DNA of 51,630 bases from an uncultured Sutterella sp. (GTDB taxonomy: Bacteria > Pseudomonadota > Gammaproteobacteria > Burkholderiales > Burkholderiaceae_F). The stretch is taken from NCBI GenBank assembly GCA_900767875.1, contig CAAGAT010000090.1:1-51630 (forward strand). Reading direction: 5' to 3'. This document shows, one piece after another, positions 46,002 through 51,630 of the stretch. The notes under the pieces were generated by a model. That model did not search any database. It saw nothing but the letters and a program-made list of their open reading frames with translations, and was not told the DNA's origin. The translations under genes were made by a program, and so were the position numbers. Position 1 is the stretch's first letter; the number at the start of each line of letters is the position of its first letter.

Positions 46002-47213
46002 TCAAGAGCTCACCTTAGCGTTTCTCGGTGCGGGCGTGGCCATACCCCAGGCCACAATGAGCCAGATGGCCATCAGCGCGGCACAGAAGCCGTAGACCCC
46101 GTGGGTGCCGAAGACCGAATACAGCCAGCCGCCGCAGGCGCCGCCGATGAATAGACCGATGGACTGCGTGGTGTTGTACACGCCCAGTGCCAGCCCTTTG
46201 CACTCGGCCGGAGCCGTTCGGGACACCAGGGAGGGCAGGGAGGCTTCGAGTACGTTAAAGCCGGAGAAGAATACTAACAGCAAAACGCAAATGAATAGAA
46301 CCGAATTGTCAAAAATCTCGAAACCGGCAAAGGCGACGAGCACCAGGCAGATGGCCCCGACAAAGAGTTCCTTAAAGCGGCCGGTGCGTTCGGCGTGACG
46401 GATGGCCGGCATCAGGAAGGCAAAGCTCACGAGCACGGCGGGCAGGTACACGTACCAGTGATGGCGCACATCAAGGCCGAGCTCGATCAGACGCAGCGGG
46501 ATGACGACGAAAAGGGCCATCTGCGCCATGTGCAGCGAGAAGATGCCCAGGTTCAGACGCATGAGTTCGGTGTGAAAGAATACGTCGCGCAGCTTGGCCT
46601 TGTGTTCGAAGTTTTCGAACTTTTTGACTGGTTTGGCCGGCAGCGCACACACGCCCACGATGGCGATCACGCACAGCACGGCCGTGAGCACAAAGATCCC
46701 GGGCACGCCGATGTAGTCGGCCAGCACCGGCGAAATGATCAGCGAGAAGACGAAGCTGATGCCGATCGAGGCGCCCACGAAAGCCATGGCGCGGGTCAGA
46801 AGCTCATCGCGCACGCTGTCGGAAATCATGGCGGTGACGGCGGCCGACACGGCCCCGGCGCCCTGCAGGGCGCGGGCGGCCATTAGCATCGTGATGTTGT
46901 CGGCCACGGCCGCCAATAGGCTGCCCGCAATGAAGATGATCAGACCGGCGACGATCACCGGTTTTCGGCCGAGCCGGTCGCTCGCGGCCCCGAAGGGAAT
47001 CTGCAGCGCGGCCTGCGTCAGGCCGTAAATGCCCAGGGCCATGCCGACCATAAAGGCGTTTTGGCCGCCTTCAAGGGTGCTGGCCCAGACGGAAAAGACG
47101 GGAAGAATCAGAAAAATACCCAACAGGCGCAGGGCAAAGACGCCGCCGAGCGTCATGGACGCTGTGCGCTCTTCTTTGGTCAGGCGTGCGGGGTTCGAGG
47201 AGTTGCCGGACAT
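46002..47213 (-). CDS. Major facilitator superfamily permease
   Basis: A 403-residue MFS transporter with about twelve helices in two halves. The loop-2/3 motif is present as GAASDRLGRKPVI (about 75-87), together with ARALQGAGAVSAAV of motif C in the fifth-helix region and a central cytoplasmic linker (PVKKFENFEHKAKLRD, about 195-210). It belongs to the YajR-like drug/proton antiporter group often found between uvrA and ssb in Burkholderiales. The ATG at 47213 is used; no strong ribosome site is seen. The substrate is unknown. Confidence 0.92.
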   Translation of the reverse strand: MSGNSSNPARLTKEERTASMTLGGVFALRLLGIFLILPVFSVWASTLEGGQNAFMVGMALGIYGLTQAALQIPFGAASDRLGRKPVIVAGLIIFIAGSLLAAVADNITMLMAARALQGAGAVSAAVTAMISDSVRDELLTRAMAFVGASIGISFVFSLIISPVLADYIGVPGIFVLTAVLCVIAIVGVCALPAKPVKKFENFEHKAKLRDVFFHTELMRLNLGIFSLHMAQMALFVVIPLRLIELGLDVRHHWYVYLPAVLVSFAFLMPAIRHAERTGRFKELFVGAICLVLVAFAGFEIFDNSVLFICVLLLVFFSGFNVLEASLPSLVSRTAPAECKGLALGVYNTTQSIGLFIGGACGGWLYSVFGTHGVYGFCAALMAIWLIVAWGMATPAPRNAKVSS

Positions 47214-47248
47214 AACGGACGCATTGAAAAACTAACTTCAGGGGCGAC

Positions 47249-47319
47249 CTTATTAATAAGCGTGAAGCAAAGTCGCGTTGCGCGCTATAGTAATCAATTG
47301 CCCTAAGTTCAAACTTAAG
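47249..47319. promoter_or_regulatory. Palindromes in the MFS / uvrA divergent promoter region
   Basis: A perfect 12-bp palindrome CTTATTAATAAG (47249-47260) and an inverted repeat TAAGTT-CA-AACTTA (47304-47309/47312-47317) flank TATAGT (47286-47291), a possible uvrA -10. No LexA box of the CTGT-N8-ACAG type was found. Confidence 0.4.
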
Positions 47320-47358
47320 CCGGCCGCCCGAGGGCGGCTGCCGTCCAAAGGACATTCC

Positions 47359-50220
47359 ATGCCCGATTTGATCCGCATCCGCGGCGCACGCACCCACAAC
47401 CTCAAGAACATCGACGTCGACATTCCGCGCGGCAAACTCACCGTCGTCACCGGCCCCTCGGGCTCGGGCAAGAGCTCGGTGGCCTTTGACACGCTCTACG
47501 CCGAGGGACAGAGGCGCTATGCCGAAAGCGTCTCGAGCTACGCCCGGCGCTTTATGGACGTGCTCGACAAGCCCGACGTCGACTCGATCGAGGGGCTGTC
47601 GCCATGCATTGCCATCGGACAGGGCACGACCGCCTCGAGCTCGCGCTCGACCGTGGGCACGATGACCGAAATCAACGACTACCTGCGCATTTTATTTGCC
47701 CGCGCGGGGGTGCCCTACTGCTCCGAGCACGGCGTGCCCCTGGAAAAGTCCGGTATTCACGACATGGTCGACGCGGTGCTCGGCTGCGAGGAGGGCACGC
47801 GCGTGATGATTCTGGCGCCCCTCAAGCCCGAAGGCGCCATCACGGTCGGTGAGCTCGCCAAGAAACTGGCGGCACACGGCTATCTGCGCATTCTCCTTGA
47901 GGGTGACACGAAGACGCTCGATGAGCTCACCGAGGAGGAGCGGGCCTTGAGCGCGGCCGGCCGCCGCATCGACATCGTCATCGACCGCCTCAAGAGCTCG
48001 GACGCGCAGCGCGACCGACTGGCCGAAAGTTTTGAAGCGGCCGTTAAGGCCGCCGACGGCCGGGCGGCATATGTGCGCATGGACACGGGCGAGCGCTCGG
48101 TGTTTCACACGCGCTACTGCTGCCCGATCTGCGAGGCAAGCGCCCCGGAATTTACGCCGGCGATGTTTTCCTTCAACAACGCGCTCGGGGCCTGCCCCGT
48201 GTGCGAGGGCACGGGCGAGGTCGAGCGCTTTGATCCGGCCCTCATTGTGAGCGACCCGCGTCTGTCGCTGCGCGAAGGCGCCGTGTGCGGCTGCACGCCG
48301 CAAAACGCGGCCAACTTCACGGCCGTCTACGCGGCCGCGCGCATGCTCGGTTTTTCCCTGGACGAGCCTTTTGAAAAGCTGCCCGAGGACATCCGCGACT
48401 ACGTGCTTTACGGGCCCTCGGCCGCGCAGAGCAAGGTCTTCGGCATGCCCGACTTTGAAGGCGTCATTCCGCAGCTCGAACACAAGTGGAAGCACGCCCG
48501 CAGCGAAGCGGTCAAAAACGGCATGCGCGTGCTGCGGCGCGTGAGCGTGTGCCCGGCCTGCCGCGGCACGCGGCACCGTGCCGAAGTGCTCAATGTGTAT
48601 GTGGGCACGCCCGAAAACCGCGTCAATCTCTCCGAAATCGAAACGCAGCCCTTAAATGAGTTGGTGCGGCGCATCGGCACGCTCACCTTCGATGCGGTGC
48701 GCGCGCCCGTGGCCGAGCCCCTGTTGGCCGAGGTGATCAAGCGTGCGCAGTTTCTCATCGACGTCGGGCTCGGGTACCTGACCCTGTCGCGCGAGACCGC
48801 AAGCCTGTCGGGCGGCGAGGCGCAGCGCATTCGCCTGGCCGGTCAGCTCGGCGCGGGCCTGACGGGGGTGACCTACGTGCTCGATGAGCCCACCGTGGGG
48901 CTGCATCAGCGTGACACGAACCGCATCATCGACATGCTCAAAAAGCTCACCAAAGCGGGCAACACCGTGGTGGTGGTCGAGCACGACCCGGAAATGATCC
49001 GCGCGGCCGACTGGATTGTCGACATCGGACCGGGCGCGGGCACGTTGGGCGGTCGTCTCGTCTGCCAGGGCCCCCTCAAGACGATTTGTGACGAACCCTC
49101 CTCCAAGACGGGCGCGTATCTGAGCGGGCGCCTGAAGATGCCCGAGGTGCCGCACGCGCACTTTGACGAGCACTCTCCCGCCCTTGTCCTTAAGGGCGCG
49201 CGGGGGCGCAATCTCAAAAGCATCACCTGCCGCTTCCCGGTCGGGGCGCTGACGGTGGTGACGGGCGTCTCGGGCTCGGGTAAGTCGACCCTTATCAACG
49301 AAACGCTGGCCCGCTATCTTAAAAAGCGTCTGTACCGCGCCAAGCTCGAGCCGCTACCCTTTGATTCGATCGAGGGCCTTGAGCTCCTTGATAAGGTGAT
49401 CGAAGTCGATCAGAGCTCGATCGGCAAAACGCCCCGCTCGAATCCGGCCACCTACACGGGCGTCATGCTGCCGCTGCGCGACGTCTTTGCCGCCACTCCC
49501 GCCGCCCTTGAGCGCGGCTACGGGCCGGGGCGCTTTAGCTTTAACACCGACGGGGGCGCGTGTGAGGCCTGCGAGGGCGAGGGGCGCATCAAATATGAGA
49601 TGGGGTTCCTGCCGCCCGTGTACGTCGACTGCCCTGTCTGCCACGGGCGCCGCTACAACCGTGAAACGCTCGAGGTCAAATACAAGGGCAAGTCGATCGC
49701 CGACGTGCTCGACATGACCGTCTTGGCAGCCAAGGCGTTTTTCGACGTGCACCCGAGCATCGTGCGCAAGCTCGAAACGCTCGAGGAGGTGGGCCTGGGC
49801 TACATCGGGCTCGGACAGAGCGCCATGACGCTGTCGGGGGGTGAGTCGCAACGCATCAAGCTGGCCGACGAGCTCTCCAAGCGCGACACGGGACGAACCC
49901 TGTACATCCTCGACGAGCCGACCACCGGGCTGCACTTTGAGGACGTGGCCGTTCTCATGCGCGTGCTGCGTCAGCTCACGAGCCTGGGCAACACCGTGAT
50001 CGTGATCGAACACAACACCGACGTGATCGCCGGGGCCGACTGGGTGGTCGACATCGGTCCCGAAGGCGGCGCGCAGGGCGGCGAGCTTGTCTACGAGGGC
50101 ACGCCCGAGGGCATGGCGCAGTGCCCGCGCAGCGTCACGGGGCGCTGGCTGCACGCCACGGCCGACGGCGTTGAGCCCAAACGCCGCACGCGCAGCCGCA
50201 CCAAAAAGAGCGATTGTTAA
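47359..50220 (+). CDS. uvrA: UvrABC excinuclease subunit A
   Basis: A 953-residue DNA-damage sensor of nucleotide excision repair. It has two ABC modules: Walker A GPSGSGKSS (32-40) with signature LSGGEAQR (484-491), and Walker A GVSGSGKST (636-644) with signature LSGGESQR (825-832). Zinc-binding cysteines appear in CCPICE...CPVCEGTG and in GGACEACEGEG...CPVCHGRRY. Length is like that of E. coli UvrA (940). AAAGGA stands 6 bp before the ATG at 47359. UvrA with UvrB scans DNA for bulky lesions. It is divergent from the MFS-ssb pair. Confidence 0.98.
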   Translation: MPDLIRIRGARTHNLKNIDVDIPRGKLTVVTGPSGSGKSSVAFDTLYAEGQRRYAESVSSYARRFMDVLDKPDVDSIEGLSPCIAIGQGTTASSSRSTVGTMTEINDYLRILFARAGVPYCSEHGVPLEKSGIHDMVDAVLGCEEGTRVMILAPLKPEGAITVGELAKKLAAHGYLRILLEGDTKTLDELTEEERALSAAGRRIDIVIDRLKSSDAQRDRLAESFEAAVKAADGRAAYVRMDTGERSVFHTRYCCPICEASAPEFTPAMFSFNNALGACPVCEGTGEVERFDPALIVSDPRLSLREGAVCGCTPQNAANFTAVYAAARMLGFSLDEPFEKLPEDIRDYVLYGPSAAQSKVFGMPDFEGVIPQLEHKWKHARSEAVKNGMRVLRRVSVCPACRGTRHRAEVLNVYVGTPENRVNLSEIETQPLNELVRRIGTLTFDAVRAPVAEPLLAEVIKRAQFLIDVGLGYLTLSRETASLSGGEAQRIRLAGQLGAGLTGVTYVLDEPTVGLHQRDTNRIIDMLKKLTKAGNTVVVVEHDPEMIRAADWIVDIGPGAGTLGGRLVCQGPLKTICDEPSSKTGAYLSGRLKMPEVPHAHFDEHSPALVLKGARGRNLKSITCRFPVGALTVVTGVSGSGKSTLINETLARYLKKRLYRAKLEPLPFDSIEGLELLDKVIEVDQSSIGKTPRSNPATYTGVMLPLRDVFAATPAALERGYGPGRFSFNTDGGACEACEGEGRIKYEMGFLPPVYVDCPVCHGRRYNRETLEVKYKGKSIADVLDMTVLAAKAFFDVHPSIVRKLETLEEVGLGYIGLGQSAMTLSGGESQRIKLADELSKRDTGRTLYILDEPTTGLHFEDVAVLMRVLRQLTSLGNTVIVIEHNTDVIAGADWVVDIGPEGGAQGGELVYEGTPEGMAQCPRSVTGRWLHATADGVEPKRRTRSRTKKSDC

Positions 50221-50234
50221 TTTTTTCAAAAAAG

Positions 50235-50303
50235 CAAGGGTAAACCCTATAGTTTGTACGTCTCTACGATGGCTTTTTGGCCATAAATGCAGGTTAACCC
50301 TTG
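50235..50303. promoter_or_regulatory. Spaced inverted repeat upstream of frdC
   Basis: Arms 50235-50246 and 50292-50303 (CAAGGGTAAACC against GGTTAACCCTTG) match at eleven of twelve pairs over a 45-nt loop. The right arm contains the palindrome GGTTAACC and touches the -35 of the candidate promoter at 50301. Confidence 0.45.
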
Positions 50304-50329
50304 TATTGAACGGAAGCGGGCACGATAAA
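50301..50329 (+). promoter_or_regulatory. Candidate upstream promoter of frdC
   Basis: TTGTAT (50301-50306), a 17-bp spacer and GATAAA (50324-50329). The -35 matches the consensus at three and the -10 at four of six positions. Confidence 0.4.
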
Positions 50330-50351
50330 GTGCCTGTCAAGAATGAAAGAT

Positions 50352-50393
50352 TTGACTTGGATCAATATTAAAAACATCTGAAAGGAGCATGAT
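50352..50393 (+). promoter_or_regulatory. FNR-like box and class II promoter of frdC
   Basis: TTGAC-TTGG-ATCAA (50352-50365) matches the FNR consensus TTGAT-N4-ATCAA at nine of ten positions. CATGAT (50388-50393) fits as the -10, which sets the start near 50400 and the box centre at about -41.5, the standard place for FNR-activated promoters. Confidence 0.68.
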
Positions 50394-50469
50394 TCGCTCA
50401 TCAAGCATGGGGTGCGGCCGCGGTCGGCTGCCCGCGTGTCCGTTCAGCAAAAAATCAAAGGAAATCGAT

Positions 50470-51255
50470 ATGACTCCCGACAACCTCAAGTATGGTCATA
50501 CCCCCACCGGCCCCGAAGTGATCGCCGGCGTGACCCTCAAGGACGCCAAGCGCGCCAGCAAGTGGCCCGCCTATGTGGACGTGGCCCAGTCCGTGACCGG
50601 CCTGCTGCTCGGCCTGTTCCTGTTCTGCCACATGGCCTTTACGAGCTCGATTCAGGTCGGCAAGGACCTGTTCTGGAACCTCATCCAGGTTTCCGGCGGC
50701 ACCCCGATCTTCGGCCATGAACAGACCTGGCTGCACTTCCTCTTCGTGGGCGTGATCACGCTGCTCGTGATCATCCACGCTCTGTGCGCCCTGCGTCGCT
50801 TCCCGACTTCCTACAAGCAGTTCCGTGACATTCGTGCCCACGTCAACGTCGTGCACCACACGGACTCCACCCTGTGGTTCATCCAGTTCGTGACGGCCAT
50901 CATCCTCACCGGCATGGTCTTCCCGCACGTCATGACGATGCTGACGAACCCGGGCGACATCGAACCGAACCTCTCGTCCGTGCACACCTATCACAACGGC
51001 CTGATCTGGACGCTGATCTTCCTGGTGGCCACCGAACTGCACGGCATGATCGGTCTGTATCGTCTCGCCGTGAAGTGGGACGTCATCAAGGGCCGCGCAG
51101 GTCTGCGCAAGACCATGCTCGTGATCGCCTTCCTGATGATCTGCTGCGGCTCCCTGACGGCCTACACGTTCTGGAGCAACGGTAAGGAACTCGTCGACAA
51201 CGGCCAGGCGGCCACGCGCTACGTGCCGACCGTCAACTGGTTCGCCGACAAGTAA
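50470..51255 (+). CDS. frdC: Fumarate reductase dihaem cytochrome b subunit FrdC
   Basis: A 261-residue membrane protein with five helices, of the Wolinella-type menaquinol:fumarate reductase. His54, His103, His153 and His191 have nearly the same spacing as the haem ligands of the W. succinogenes subunit (44, 93, 143, 182). Glu189, two residues before the last ligand, lies where that enzyme has Glu180, needed for transmembrane proton transfer. It passes electrons from menaquinol to the flavin and iron-sulfur subunits FrdA/FrdB. The ATG at 50470 has AAGGA 8 bp upstream; an in-frame ATG at 50389 lies before the predicted transcript start. frdA is not within the 110 bp that follow, where a terminator and a group II intron stand. 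Confidence 0.93.
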   Translation: MTPDNLKYGHTPTGPEVIAGVTLKDAKRASKWPAYVDVAQSVTGLLLGLFLFCHMAFTSSIQVGKDLFWNLIQVSGGTPIFGHEQTWLHFLFVGVITLLVIIHALCALRRFPTSYKQFRDIRAHVNVVHHTDSTLWFIQFVTAIILTGMVFPHVMTMLTNPGDIEPNLSSVHTYHNGLIWTLIFLVATELHGMIGLYRLAVKWDVIKGRAGLRKTMLVIAFLMICCGSLTAYTFWSNGKELVDNGQAATRYVPTVNWFADK

Positions 51256-51281
51256 GCCGGTTCGTTCTCAACGACGAACAA

Positions 51282-51313
51282 CTCTCCGGCTTCCCGTCTC
51301 CTTAGCCGGAGAG
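51282..51313 (+). other. Hairpin between frdC and its terminator
   Basis: A perfect 10-bp stem CTCTCCGGCT/AGCCGGAGAG (51282-51291/51304-51313), without a T-run, 26 bp after the frdC stop. It may protect the mRNA 3' end or act as a processing site. Confidence 0.6.
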
Positions 51314-51324
51314 ATCCCAAAAGA

Positions 51325-51360
51325 CCGAGCGCTCAGCTTTGAATGGGCGCTCGGTTTTTT
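51325..51360 (+). terminator. Intrinsic terminator after frdC
   Basis: A perfect 8-bp stem CCGAGCGC/GCGCTCGG (51325-51332/51347-51354) is followed by six T residues (51355-51360). The intron-like sequence starts two bases later. Confidence 0.9.
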
Positions 51361-51361
51361 A

Positions 51362-51630
51362 GTGCGCTCGGCATGAGCGCGTTCTAACGGGTGAAAGTCC
51401 CGAGCGCAGGAGGTAGCGCCAAGCGCATAGCCAAAGACAAGGGTGTCCGTCGCGAGGCGGAATCTGAAGGAAGTCGGAGGCAAACCACTGGCCTGACGAA
51501 CCGGAACTGCATAAGGCATGCGAGGATGGGTAAGTCTGCATGACAAGACAAAGCCCCAAGCGACACGGAATCCGAGGTGTAAATGCAGCAGGCACATGGT
51601 GGGAAAGAACACGTTCTTACCCGAGGAGGA
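51362..51630 (+). mobile_element. 5' part of a group II intron (runs off the right edge)
   Basis: The stretch starts with GTGCG, the group II 5' end consensus (GUGYG), and shows the typical domain I wording of bacterial group II introns: GGGTGAAAGTCCCGAGCGC, AAGCGCATAGCCAAAG, AATCTGAAGGAAGTCGGAGG, GAACTGCATAAGGCATGCG and GTAAGTCTGCATGAC. No reverse transcriptase frame is reached before the window ends, as expected for the first 270 bases. It lies on the same strand as frdC, directly after the terminator T-run. Such a site is the habit of class C introns, but the class cannot be fixed without domains V and VI. Confidence 0.8.

Noticed and set aside
47214..47358. LexA (SOS) box in front of uvrA
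   Set aside because: No CTGT-N8-ACAG motif is present; the palindromes there have another sequence.

Overview
This window comes from a GC-rich, probably anaerobic or microaerophilic betaproteobacterium; the gene content is most like Sutterellaceae (Sutterella/Parasutterella-type gut Burkholderiales). Reasons: a class A RNase P RNA, the MFS-ssb next to divergent uvrA layout, a Wolinella-type dihaem fumarate reductase subunit FrdC behind an FNR-like box, a secreted flavoprotein of the urocanate/fumarate reductase type, and an ADP-forming acyl-CoA synthetase. This placement is inference from gene content; no marker gene was compared with a database.

Layout. 1-2612: a transposase tail, a secreted alpha/beta hydrolase and the U32 tRNA-hydroxylation protein TrhP. 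2640-4735: groES-groEL (minus strand) behind a very good sigma-32 promoter. 5042-7494: PBP4 (dacB) and a DMT permease. 7584-16015 (minus): a transposase remnant, hemL-dsbD with overlapping stop and start codons, and a 1385-residue SNF2 helicase. 16045-16453: rnpB with its promoter and terminator. 16653-17522: a flavoprotein that seems to have lost its central catalytic portion. 17735-20620 (minus): dsbC and an NDP-forming acyl-CoA synthetase. 21085-24058: two YgiW-like periplasmic OB-fold proteins and a QseBC-like two-component system. 24131-28684 (minus): SulP transporter, anmK, M23 endopeptidase. 28980-30677: tyrS-dtd. 30780-32828 (minus): an EF-G paralogue. 33140-35854: a DUF3100 membrane protein, a small membrane partner and an M20 amidohydrolase. 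36070-37896: ahpC and a HisN-like phosphatase. 37985-45041: a Cpx-like two-component system divergent from a TolC/MacA/MacB-type tripartite efflux operon. 45439-50220: ssb, an MFS permease and uvrA. 50470-51255: frdC, followed by a terminator, and directly after it the 5' end of a group II intron that runs off the window.

Themes: envelope upkeep and stress (PBP4, M23 peptidase, AnmK, DsbC/DsbD, YgiW-QseBC, Cpx-like system with efflux pump, GroESL, AhpC) and anaerobic energy metabolism (FrdC, flavoprotein, ADP-forming acyl-CoA synthetase). The observations most worth a second look are the collapsed flavoprotein, the DUF3100/partner/amidohydrolase cassette, the group II intron behind the frdC terminator, the 57-bp direct repeats between the efflux operon and ssb, and the YgiW pair in front of QseBC. 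I found no CRISPR array, tRNA, defence island or prophage.
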